Translations under genes and position numbers: made by a program | In this document: one piece after another, positions 1-6,144 of the stretch | Position numbering within the stretch: position 1 is the first letter of the stretch | How the letters are laid out: every line of letters begins with the position of its first letter | Notes under the pieces: model-generated | Told to the model about the DNA's origin: nothing | The model's input: only the letters and a program-made list of their open reading frames with translations | Database searches by the model: none | NCBI GenBank assembly: GCA_017997315.1 | Contig: JAGOFF010000139.1 | Span: forward strand, 1-6,144 | Reading direction: 5' to 3' | DNA: 6,144 nt | Source: Clostridia bacterium | Lineage (GTDB): Bacteria > Bacillota > Clostridia > Saccharofermentanales > UBA5734

Positions 1-370
1 CGTAGGGTTCGCAGCCGACCAGCTCGCAGAAGTCGAAGAACTCGTGCGTGCCGAAGTGGTTGTTCTCCACCATGTTCCCCCAATGGGTATTGAGCATCTC
101 CTTGCGGCCTTCCTTGGGTCCGATGCCGTCCTTCCAGTGGTACTCGTCGGCAAAGCAGCCGCCCGGCCAGCGGACCAGCGGAACCTTGATCTTTCTGAGC
201 GCCGCGACGACGTCGTTGCGGATGCCTTTCGTGTTGGGGATGGGCGAGTCCTCGCCGACCCAGATCCCTTCGTATACGCAGCGGCCGAGGTGTTCCGCAA
301 AATGGCCGTAGATGTTCCGGTCGATCTTTGCGGTTTCACGGGTCCGGTCGATGGTCAGTCGGTTTGCCAT
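1..370 (-). CDS. abfA: Intracellular GH51 alpha-L-arabinofuranosidase, N-terminal part (cut by window edge)
   Basis: The first 123 residues of an exo-acting alpha-L-arabinofuranosidase, which removes terminal arabinofuranose from arabinan, arabinoxylan or arabinogalactan oligosaccharides. The start is the ATG at 370, supported by a ribosome site and by homology, since GH51 proteins begin this way without a signal peptide. The protein begins MANRLTIDRTRETAKID, then carries near-invariant family blocks: IYGHFAEHLGRCVYEGIWVG (20-39), DSPIPNTKGIRNDVV (41-55), VRWPGGCFADEYHWKDGIGP (66-85) and NTHWGNMVENNHFGTHEF (94-111). These match the cytoplasmic bacterial AbfA group closely. The acid/base and nucleophile Glu residues lie beyond the window, so catalytic competence cannot be checked here. 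It differs clearly from the other GH51-type protein in the window, which suggests a different linkage or substrate. Family call is very secure; the gene symbol is by family resemblance. Confidence 0.93.
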   Translation of the reverse strand, partial: MANRLTIDRTRETAKIDRNIYGHFAEHLGRCVYEGIWVGEDSPIPNTKGIRNDVVAALRKIKVPLVRWPGGCFADEYHWKDGIGPKEGRKEMLNTHWGNMVENNHFGTHEFFDFCELVGCEPY

Positions 371-2394
371 GTCTTTTCGCTTCCTTTCGTGTTCAGGCTC
401 TCACGCAGCATCGGCATGAACAGCCCGCCCTGGACGGACCGGTTCTGCATGCTGCGGTGCCTCGCTGTCGAGGAGTAGTAGAAATCGGTGAAGGGAACCC
501 GGTCGGGGGTGTCCCGCAAAAACGCGGCGACGGGCCCGATCAGGGCCTCCCGGTCCTCCCGGGACTCCGCCATGGCGGACACCCAGAGGATCCAGTCGGA
601 CTTGGTGTAGTCATGGCGCACATCGAGCGGCACGCCGTAGGCGTTGGACATCCGCTGGTACCACCGGATCTCGTTCCGGTAGAGTCCGTCCGGGAACAGA
701 CCCGTGTCCCAGACCCGGTCCCAAACCAGGTTGTACTTGAGCGACCAGCCTGATCCGTCGCCGAACACAAGGGCGGTGTGGTCGCCGGCGTCCGCGCGGC
801 GGGCGATCTCCTCCGCCATGCCGCGGGCGCGCGACATCCAGTCCCGCGCCTCACTGGTCCGGCCAAGCGCGTCGAGGATCCGGGCGAAGCCCGCAATGCC
901 CATGACGGCTTTGCCGGCCAGGTTGACGTTGTGGGCAAGGTGTCCGCCGAAGTCGTCCGTACAGAGCTGGTCGCCCGGATCGGAACCGTACCGCAGCAGG
1001 TAGCCGGCCCATTTTTCCAGCAGGTCGATGTGCAGCGCGGCGAAGTCCGCGTTTCCGGTGCACTGCAGGATCGCGGCTTCCATGATGAGCATGTTGCCGC
1101 ACTCCTCCACCGGCATCTGGTACCGGTCGTCATAGATGGAGATCCCCGCGGGATACGTGTGGAAAGGCGGATAGACCTCCCCGGACGGCTGGCGCGCGCC
1201 GTTGGTCCGGATCTCGACGCCGTCGGGCGCGCGGAGCGCGTAGACCTGGCCGGTGGCATACGGGTACCGGCCGACGTCGTGCGGGGCGAAGTCGCGGTCC
1301 CAGACCGGCGTGCGCGCGAAGCGGTACACCGGCCGGAGCATGCCGCGGACCAGTTCGGGATTGAACAGCAGGTAGAGCGGCGCCGACGGATAGCTGATGT
1401 CCACGGTGCCGATGCATCCGTTGGAAAAACACTCTTTGGACAGAAAAACCGGCAGGCCGTCCCCGTCCTCGATCAGCTTGTGCGCGGCGATGCTTTGCCG
1501 GTACGCCGCGGTGCACACGAGCGCATAGTCGTCGCCGGCGATGCGTGCGGCCCGTTCTTCCAGCCGGGTGTCGAACGCCCCGCATCGGGCGGTGATTCCA
1601 TCGTGCTCCGCGACGGCGGCCCCGATCGCATCGTAAATGCTCTTTCCGCCCCGGGTCCAGTACCCTTTGCGGGCGGTGTCAAAGTACAGGATGGACAGGA
1701 TGTCGTCGTACGCCAGGACGAAGAAGGCGCGTCGGGGATCCAGCACCTCGGCCAGGTCGACCTGCGCCCTCACGCCGCCCCGGACTCCGCCGGACTGCGG
1801 CAGGAACTCCGCCGAATACATGGCGTCCGACGGGCAGGCGATGTGGAAGTATCCCCAGTCGATGGTCACGTCGTCCCCGGAATGGCCCAGCGGGGTTTGA
1901 ACCGTCCGGCCCATCCACGCGGTGAGGTAACCCGGAGTTCGGAAGACCGTCCCCAGGATCGGCTTGGACTCCGGACCGTCGTAGCAGTGGGCTTCGTCCG
2001 CCTCCAGCGTGACCTGCACCCGATGGGGCGCTCCGTCCAGCGATGCGGCCTCGATCTCCACATACGAGCAGGGTCTCGAAAGCAGGTCGAGATCGTCCAG
2101 CAGCAGCGGCGTGCGGAATCCCACCCGCAGGGAGATCCCTCCCGCCTCGAAACGGCAGACCGCGGACGTCGCGGTGAGGTCGGTGCCCTTCTGCACCGCC
2201 GTCGCCCCGCCGCCGCGGACCCCCAGAAAGCGGTAGGGCACACCGTCTACCGCCACGGTGCCGTCGAGAGGCTTGACCGCGCCGGTCCAGTGGACGACCG
2301 CGGAATCATACAGCCGGTCGGACGGCGACCACAGGGAAAAGTACGGATCGCAGGTGACCAGCGGGACGGAAGGGATCCGGATGTCGGCAGGCAT
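355..2394 (-). CDS. Glutaminase A-family protein (DUF4964/DUF5127/DUF4965/DUF1793), probable intracellular glycosidase
   Basis: A 679-residue protein of the family named after fungal glutaminase A. Approximate domain order is a short N-terminal DUF4964 segment (1-70, with TCDPYFSLWSPSDRLYD), a beta-rich DUF5127 region (75-270), and an alpha-helical toroid formed by DUF4965/DUF1793 (275-670). Family-typical blocks are DFAPHDVGRYPYATG (368-382), MPVEECGNMLIM (427-438), DDFGGHLAHNVNLAGKA (480-496), KYNLVWDRVWD (553-563), YGVPLDVRHDYTKSDW (586-601) and RSVQGGLFM (652-660). Acidic residues in these blocks (Asp 373, Glu 429/430, Asp 480/481, Asp 559, Asp 595) are candidate catalytic or binding residues. 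There is no signal peptide, unlike the secreted fungal enzymes, so it should act in the cytoplasm. The (alpha/alpha)6-type fold and position between an oligosaccharide-binding protein and an arabinofuranosidase argue for a glycosidase rather than a glutaminase; this is inference. It appears full length, and its end overlaps the next gene by 16 nt. Confidence 0.85.
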   Translation of the reverse strand: MPADIRIPSVPLVTCDPYFSLWSPSDRLYDSAVVHWTGAVKPLDGTVAVDGVPYRFLGVRGGGATAVQKGTDLTATSAVCRFEAGGISLRVGFRTPLLLDDLDLLSRPCSYVEIEAASLDGAPHRVQVTLEADEAHCYDGPESKPILGTVFRTPGYLTAWMGRTVQTPLGHSGDDVTIDWGYFHIACPSDAMYSAEFLPQSGGVRGGVRAQVDLAEVLDPRRAFFVLAYDDILSILYFDTARKGYWTRGGKSIYDAIGAAVAEHDGITARCGAFDTRLEERAARIAGDDYALVCTAAYRQSIAAHKLIEDGDGLPVFLSKECFSNGCIGTVDISYPSAPLYLLFNPELVRGMLRPVYRFARTPVWDRDFAPHDVGRYPYATGQVYALRAPDGVEIRTNGARQPSGEVYPPFHTYPAGISIYDDRYQMPVEECGNMLIMEAAILQCTGNADFAALHIDLLEKWAGYLLRYGSDPGDQLCTDDFGGHLAHNVNLAGKAVMGIAGFARILDALGRTSEARDWMSRARGMAEEIARRADAGDHTALVFGDGSGWSLKYNLVWDRVWDTGLFPDGLYRNEIRWYQRMSNAYGVPLDVRHDYTKSDWILWVSAMAESREDREALIGPVAAFLRDTPDRVPFTDFYYSSTARHRSMQNRSVQGGLFMPMLRESLNTKGSEKTWQTD
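381..387 (-). promoter_or_regulatory. Ribosome binding site of the downstream GH51 gene, inside the DUF4965 gene
   Basis: On the minus strand AAAGGAA lies ten bases before the ATG at 370, within the last codons of the preceding gene. With the 16-nt coding overlap (355-370), this implies that both proteins are translated from one message, probably with translational coupling. Confidence 0.65.
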
Positions 2395-2400
2395 GGCGGT

Positions 2401-2405
2401 ACCTC
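2401..2405 (-). promoter_or_regulatory. Ribosome binding site of the DUF4965 gene
   Basis: On the minus strand GAGGT lies six bases before the ATG at 2394. It supports that start over an upstream ATG near 2413, which is in a different frame. The site is weaker than that of the lipoprotein gene, consistent with lower expression of the enzyme. Confidence 0.6.
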
Positions 2406-2432
2406 GCGTTCATGTTCTTGCCATATAGGGCG

Positions 2433-2491
2433 GTCACAGGGCACGGCAGCCAGGATACCTGCGTACCTTGGCTGCCGTGCTTCTCTGTGAC
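2433..2491. repeat. Large nested inverted repeat (hairpin) between lipoprotein and DUF4965 genes
   Basis: A perfect 12-bp inverted repeat, GCACGGCAGCCA (2441-2452) and TGGCTGCCGTGC (2469-2480), is enclosed by a second 7-bp pair, GTCACAG (2433-2439) and CTGTGAC (2485-2491). The 16-nt centre can pair further (GG/CC, then TAC/GTA with one bulge) around a four-base loop. RNA from either strand would fold into a long stem with one small asymmetric internal loop. On the transcribed strand no T-run follows, so it is not a standard intrinsic terminator. It sits 31 bases or more after the lipoprotein stop codon and before the next gene's ribosome site. It could protect the 3' end of the lipoprotein message or lower expression of the downstream genes. 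Role inferred; structure read directly. Confidence 0.85.
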
Positions 2492-2493
2492 GT

Positions 2494-2513
2494 TCAGGTT
2501 TGAATCAGGTTTG
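2494..2513. repeat. 9-bp direct repeat with 11-bp period
   Basis: TCAGGTTTG occurs at 2494-2502 and again at 2505-2513, one helical turn apart, between the lipoprotein stop codon and the large inverted repeat. It may be a chance duplication, a slippage product or half of a protein-binding site. There is no sign of a promoter positioned against it. Confidence 0.5.
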
Positions 2514-2522
2514 TGCTCTCGG

Positions 2523-4193
2523 TCACTCCATGAACCGGTCGTACGCGGCCTGGTTGATCTCGAGCCACTTGGGCAGACCGGCCTTGTCGATCTCGGTCAG
2601 GTAGGAAGCCCACTCCTGCTCGACTTTGCCGTCGATGATCCACTGGGCCAGACGACGCTCGATGTAGGTCCGGATGTCCGTCTGCAGCTGGACCATCTCG
2701 TTGGACTCCTCGGCGGAGTAGTACACCGGCATCATCGGATCCGGATCGGCGTACGGATGGCACTGGGTCTGGACAAAGGCGACCTTCTTGTCGGTCGAGG
2801 GCAGCTTGAGGATGTTCTTGTAGGCAGAAGGCGGCATCGCAAGGATCTGGGCCGGGCACTGCGAGAAGCGGTCCTCGGCGACCGTCATGCCTTCGGGCGG
2901 GGTGCGGACATACATCGTGCCGTCGGCGTTCTCAAGGACGCGGACGCCGATGGGGCCCTCGATGTGCTCGATCGCGTTCCGGACTTCAAAGTGATAGTCC
3001 AGCCAGCGGGTCGCGACTTCGGGGGTTTCGCAGACTTTGGTGATCACGCCCCAGCCGCGGTAGGTACCGGGCAGCGGCTGCTTGTAGAACACAGGCTTGT
3101 CGACGACGGTGCTCTTGAGCAGCGGCATGTATTCCAGCGCGGCCTTGTTGGTGGCGTTGGAGACGATGTCGTTGATGTCCCACACCTGGGTGTAGCCGAC
3201 GACGCCGGGTTCGAGGTTGAGCTTGTTCTGGAAGTCGGCGGCGGTGAGGGTGAAGCCCTCGACGTCCATCAGGCCTTCCGCGTACAGCTTGGCCAGGAAC
3301 TTGACGGCTTCCTTGTACTCGTCCGTGGTGGCCTGGCAGTAGACCTTGCCGTCCTTGACATCCGCCCAGGAGGCATTGAAGCCCTGCCCGCCGACCGCGA
3401 GGCCGAAGGAGGCAAAGAGGTAGCTGAAGCCGTTGTTGGTGGCGAGGTCTTTGTTGAAGGCGACAGGAATCTCGTCCGCGATGCCGTTGCCGTTCGGGTC
3501 CCCGGTCTTGAAGGCCTTGAGAACTTCGTAGAACTCATCGGTCGTCGAGGGCATGATCTTGCCGAGCTTCTTGAGCCATGCACGGTTGATGACGCCGACG
3601 CCGTTGGTGGTCATCCACGGTCCGGAGTTGACGCGGCCCATGCCGTACGTGTTGCCGTCGGAGGCGACGATCATCTTCTCGAGCTCGGGGAGCTCTTCAT
3701 ACAGCGCGACAAAGTTCGGGGCGTACTTCGCGATCAGGTCCTGCATCGGGATGAAGGTCCCGTCGGGGCCGTACTTCGTGAGGTCCGCAGCGGTGACCGC
3801 GGACTCGATGATGTCCGGCAGGTCGCCCGTCGCCAGGCGCAGGTTCTTGGTCTCTTCCCATGCTTCGGAGGGGATCTGGATCCAGTCGATGTGGACGTTC
3901 ATGACCTTTTCATCGTTCTGGACCAGCGGGATGGTGTTCAGGTCGGCCGGCATTTCCGCACGGGAGGTCATCATGACGCGGAGCGTCACTTTCTCGGGGC
4001 AGATGGGGTAGCCGGTCGCGTTGAAGTTCGGGATGACGGCCTCGGTGGTGGCCGCGGGAGTGGTGGTGCCGCCGCCCTTCGTGGTGGTGACGACGGTGGT
4101 CGGCGCCGGGGTCGCTTTGTCGCAGCCCGCAACCAGGCCGATCAGCATGCTGATTGCCAGCAGGAGCGCGATTCTGCCGATGTTTCTCTTCAT
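2523..4193 (-). CDS. Extracellular solute-binding lipoprotein, family 1 (LplA/LipO/YtcQ-like), ABC sugar importer
   Basis: A 556-residue substrate-capture lipoprotein, anchored to the outer face of the membrane, that would deliver oligosaccharides to an ABC permease. Residues 1-23 are a lipoprotein signal peptide: basic MKRNIGR, a hydrophobic core, then the lipobox VAGC with the lipidated Cys at 24. Residues 25-60 form a Thr/Ala/Pro/Gly-rich tether. The mature part has the length and features of the long family 1 binding proteins (about 500-560 residues), including LATGDLPDII (120-129) and the Asp/Asn-rich loop DPNGNGIADEIP (232-243), which resembles the calcium-binding loop seen in this group. 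The C-terminal half is rich in aromatic residues (GYTQVWDI, YRGWGVITK), as in sugar-binding clefts. Neighbours are hydrolases on both sides, and no permease lies next to it in the window. The substrate is inferred from context to be arabinose-containing oligosaccharides; the sequence alone does not give it. Confidence 0.9.
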   Translation of the reverse strand: MKRNIGRIALLLAISMLIGLVAGCDKATPAPTTVVTTTKGGGTTTPAATTEAVIPNFNATGYPICPEKVTLRVMMTSRAEMPADLNTIPLVQNDEKVMNVHIDWIQIPSEAWEETKNLRLATGDLPDIIESAVTAADLTKYGPDGTFIPMQDLIAKYAPNFVALYEELPELEKMIVASDGNTYGMGRVNSGPWMTTNGVGVINRAWLKKLGKIMPSTTDEFYEVLKAFKTGDPNGNGIADEIPVAFNKDLATNNGFSYLFASFGLAVGGQGFNASWADVKDGKVYCQATTDEYKEAVKFLAKLYAEGLMDVEGFTLTAADFQNKLNLEPGVVGYTQVWDINDIVSNATNKAALEYMPLLKSTVVDKPVFYKQPLPGTYRGWGVITKVCETPEVATRWLDYHFEVRNAIEHIEGPIGVRVLENADGTMYVRTPPEGMTVAEDRFSQCPAQILAMPPSAYKNILKLPSTDKKVAFVQTQCHPYADPDPMMPVYYSAEESNEMVQLQTDIRTYIERRLAQWIIDGKVEQEWASYLTEIDKAGLPKWLEINQAAYDRFME

Positions 4194-4327
4194 TCTCTGT
4201 TCTCCTTTCGATATGGTGGATGGTCTTTGGATGATTCGGTCACTCTCGCCTGTACCAACTCCTTCCCCTCCTGCCGCCGGCGCGTGGATTCCGCCGGTCC
4301 GGCCCGGTTCAGCTGTTTCCGAATCTT
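4194..4327 (-). other. Intergenic gap before the lipoprotein gene
   Basis: This short gap between the GH51-type gene and the lipoprotein gene contains the ribosome site and one GC-only inverted repeat (CCGGCG/CGCCGG at 4277-4282 and 4292-4297, 9-nt loop) with no T-run after it, so it is not a convincing terminator. A weak promoter-like pair lies downstream: TTGGTA (4258-4253) and AATCAT (4236-4231), 16 bases apart, each matching four of six consensus positions. If real, it would let the lipoprotein gene be transcribed separately from the upstream gene. I see no clear operator. Confidence 0.3.
4201..4208 (-). promoter_or_regulatory. Ribosome binding site of the sugar-binding lipoprotein gene
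   Basis: On the minus strand AAAGGAGA lies seven bases before the ATG at 4193, close to an ideal Shine-Dalgarno sequence and spacing. It decides the start: the reading frame stays open upstream to 4550, but that extension overlaps the preceding GH51 gene and encodes no signal peptide. Starting at 4193 gives a clean lipoprotein leader. Confidence 0.85.
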
Positions 4328-6144
4328 CTACTCCAGTACCAGTTCGGTAAACGAAAACGCCGGGATCCCGAACGTGTCCGGACAGGTTGCGGACGGAGCG
4401 CGGAACCCGTGCTCCACCCGGATGTTGCCCTGTGAGCGCATGGTTTCCTGGACCCGCCCGCCGGACGCGGACATCCGCGTGGAGGCGATGCTCCGGAACG
4501 TGCGCCCGAGGGCGGAGAAGTCGAGGGACACCCGGGTGTCCTCCCCGCACTTGTTGAGCAGATAGACGATGAGCCTGGACTCGTCCGCATTCCAGGCCGC
4601 CTGGATCTCGACGCTTTTCAGGCTGTCCGGTTCATATCCCTCGATCCGGAGCGCCCAGGCGGCCTCCGATCGGGACATGCGCTCGAACAGCAGCCCGCAG
4701 ATCGGGAGCATCGTCTCCTCCTTGGAGACCTCGATGCAGGACTGGCCGGAGGTGTTGCACAGGTTGTTGAAGCACATGAACCGCACGATCCCGCCGTACC
4801 GGTGGTAGTTCATGAGGTTTCCGACCAGCGTGAGCCCGTAGATCCAGGTGCGGCGCGCCTCCCGGATCGTGATCCCGTGATGGTCGTAGAACCACCGGGT
4901 GTAGGGCGCGAGCGTGCCGGGACGGTTCTGGAGCGCTTCGGAGTCGGTGTAGTAGATCTGGTGCTCGTGCCGGGCGTTGTACTCCCGCACGATACCGATC
5001 TTGCGCGCGATGTTTTCCGGTTCGCAGATACGGTCCGCGAGGAACTCGACATGTTCGCCGCAGATCTCGAGGATCCGTTCGATCTTGGAGGAGTTGCCGT
5101 GGTAGGAGCAGACCCCGATATGGATCGAGGGGTCGACCGACTTCATGGCCTTGGAGTACTCGATGATCGTCTCCGCATACTCGACGTGTCCGAACCAGCG
5201 GTACGTCTCGTTGTCCATTTCCCAGTACTTGATGTTGTACGGCGCGGGATGCCCGTTCGCGGCGCGCAGCCGGCCCATCGCGGTGGATTCGGCGTCCCCG
5301 TTGCAGTACTCGACCCACTGCCGGGCGCACTCGATGCCCGCCCGGATGTCGGTGACGTGGGGCAGATCGAACCCGTGCGGCTGCCAGGCCGGCGGAAACC
5401 CGTCTTCGGTGTCGCTGAACAGGAAGCGCTTCTTGGGATGGAACATGTTGACGACCAGCATCGCTTCGCAGCCGACGCGCTCGCACAGCTGCAGGAACTC
5501 GTCGGTCCCCACGTCGTTGTAGTTGATGTCGCCCCAGAAGTACGACGGCTCGGGCTTGCGGGTGTCCCGCGGCCCGATCCCGTCCCGCCAGTCGTGCAGC
5601 GACGCGAAACAGCCGCCCGGGAAGCGGATCACTCCGGGATTCACGCGCTTGAGGCCCGCGATCACGTCGTGCTTCCATCCGCGGTCGGTGTCTTCGGGCA
5701 TCAGCGAGAACGCATCCGCCAGCACGTCGGCTCCGGGGGAGACGAACAGGCTGAATGTCGCCCAGCCGTCAAAGTCCGTGTTCTCGAACACCGTCTCGAA
5801 CGTCCGGCCCTCCCGCGGAACGGGACCCAGCGGAATCACCGCCAGCGGCTGCGCCCAGTCGATCCCTTCCGTCGCGTAGAAACGGATCTCGGCCTCCGCG
5901 GGCTCCCCGGCCGTCGAACGGAGCCAGCCGCGGAACCGGTAGCGCGCACCGGGGCGGAGCCGCTTGCCGTCCTGCGCGACACCGCACGGGCGTTTTACCT
6001 CAAAGTTGTGGATCCGGAGGCAGTGGGTTCCATGGATCCCGCCCCCGTTCTGCTCCACGGTGAGGGGGTAGAACGGGGCTTTTTCCACAACGAAGGTCTT
6101 GTCGGGCGCAATGCAGGCCGGGCGGTCTCCGGCGGGGCAGGCGT
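4328..6144 (-). CDS. Divergent GH51-type alpha-L-arabinofuranosidase, 5' end missing
   Basis: Probable retaining glycoside hydrolase of clan A that releases arabinofuranosyl residues from oligosaccharides. The frame is open to the window edge, giving 604 visible residues; a GTG at 6088 could serve as a start, but open sequence upstream makes that unlikely. Numbering from that GTG codon, residues 1-130 look like a beta-sandwich (carbohydrate-binding-like) region. The catalytic (beta/alpha)8 domain follows, with RFPGGCF (155-161), WRDGIGPR (167-174) and WVEYCNG (258-264). KYWEMDNE (287-294) places the acid/base Glu at 294, and TDSEA (381-385) probably places the nucleophile Glu at 384. A C-terminal beta-sandwich runs from about 485 to the end, which reads PAFSFTELVLE, as is usual for GH51. 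No signal peptide can be judged because the N-terminus is missing. Family membership is firm; arabinofuranosidase specificity is inferred. The protein differs from the second GH51 gene in the window in having an insertion of about 30 residues near the active site. It is the first visible gene of the presumed operon. Confidence 0.85.
   Translation of the reverse strand, partial: ACPAGDRPACIAPDKTFVVEKAPFYPLTVEQNGGGIHGTHCLRIHNFEVKRPCGVAQDGKRLRPGARYRFRGWLRSTAGEPAEAEIRFYATEGIDWAQPLAVIPLGPVPREGRTFETVFENTDFDGWATFSLFVSPGADVLADAFSLMPEDTDRGWKHDVIAGLKRVNPGVIRFPGGCFASLHDWRDGIGPRDTRKPEPSYFWGDINYNDVGTDEFLQLCERVGCEAMLVVNMFHPKKRFLFSDTEDGFPPAWQPHGFDLPHVTDIRAGIECARQWVEYCNGDAESTAMGRLRAANGHPAPYNIKYWEMDNETYRWFGHVEYAETIIEYSKAMKSVDPSIHIGVCSYHGNSSKIERILEICGEHVEFLADRICEPENIARKIGIVREYNARHEHQIYYTDSEALQNRPGTLAPYTRWFYDHHGITIREARRTWIYGLTLVGNLMNYHRYGGIVRFMCFNNLCNTSGQSCIEVSKEETMLPICGLLFERMSRSEAAWALRIEGYEPDSLKSVEIQAAWNADESRLIVYLLNKCGEDTRVSLDFSALGRTFRSIASTRMSASGGRVQETMRSQGNIRVEHGFRAPSATCPDTFGIPAFSFTELVLE

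Noticed and set aside
778..2490. A 570-residue open frame on the plus strand
   Set aside because: Antisense to the DUF4965 gene, Arg/Val/Asp/Gly-rich with no domain; its end also runs through the intergenic hairpin.
2433..2491. CRP-like operator because of the TGTGA and TCACA words
   Set aside because: The words are in the wrong order and about 45 bases apart; they form the outer arms of the hairpin.
4040..4115. Short GTG/ACG-rich repetitive DNA
   Set aside because: It encodes the Thr/Val/Gly/Ala-rich tether of the lipoprotein, so the repetition is explained by protein composition.
4277..4297. GC-only hairpin as intrinsic terminator of the GH51-type gene
   Set aside because: Only six base pairs with a nine-base loop and no T-run on the transcribed strand.
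4194..4550. Upstream extension of the lipoprotein frame by 119 residues
   Set aside because: It overlaps the end of the GH51-type gene, is Arg/Gly/Pro-rich, and would bury the signal peptide. The strong ribosome site before 4193 gives a proper lipoprotein start.
2412..4565. A 717-residue open frame on the plus strand
   Set aside because: It lies opposite the well-supported lipoprotein gene and has low-complexity Val/Asp/Gly/Arg composition typical of antisense frames in GC-rich DNA. No recognisable domain or ribosome site.
6086..6088. GTG start codon for the first GH51-type gene
   Set aside because: The frame stays open with plausible protein sequence to the window edge, and a protein starting here would lack the usual N-terminal part of the fold. 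Treated as 5'-truncated by the window.

Overview
The window is GC-rich (roughly 60 % by eye), densely coding, and every gene I can support lies on the minus strand, so the operon reads from high to low coordinates. The strong AAGGAG-type ribosome sites, the lipobox protein with a Thr/Ala/Pro linker, and the family of the solute-binding protein suggest a fermentative, GC-rich Bacillota (Clostridia-like) or a similar anaerobic plant-fibre degrader. This taxonomic guess rests on gene style only.

Layout in transcription order: (1) 6144-4328, the end of a divergent GH51-type alpha-L-arabinofuranosidase with an N-terminal beta-sandwich region, cut by the window edge. (2) A 133-nt gap, then 4193-2523, an extracellular family 1 (LplA/LipO/YtcQ-like) sugar-binding lipoprotein. 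(3) A 128-nt gap holding a 9-bp direct repeat and a large nested inverted repeat, then 2394-355, a 679-residue cytoplasmic protein of the 'glutaminase A' family (DUF4964/DUF5127/DUF4965/DUF1793). (4) With a 16-nt overlap, 370-1, the first 123 residues of a canonical GH51 alpha-L-arabinofuranosidase, cut by the other edge.

Together this looks like part of a locus for using arabinose-containing plant polysaccharides or glycoconjugates. The lipoprotein would capture oligosaccharides at the cell surface, an ABC permease encoded outside the window would import them, and intracellular enzymes would remove arabinofuranosyl units. The DUF4965 protein has an undefined activity; its position points to a glycosidase acting on the same oligosaccharides. 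No phage, CRISPR, insertion sequence, tRNA or rRNA signal was seen. The most notable points are the function of the DUF4965 protein, the hairpin after the binding-protein gene, the binding protein with no adjacent permease, and the altered active-site region of the first GH51 protein.
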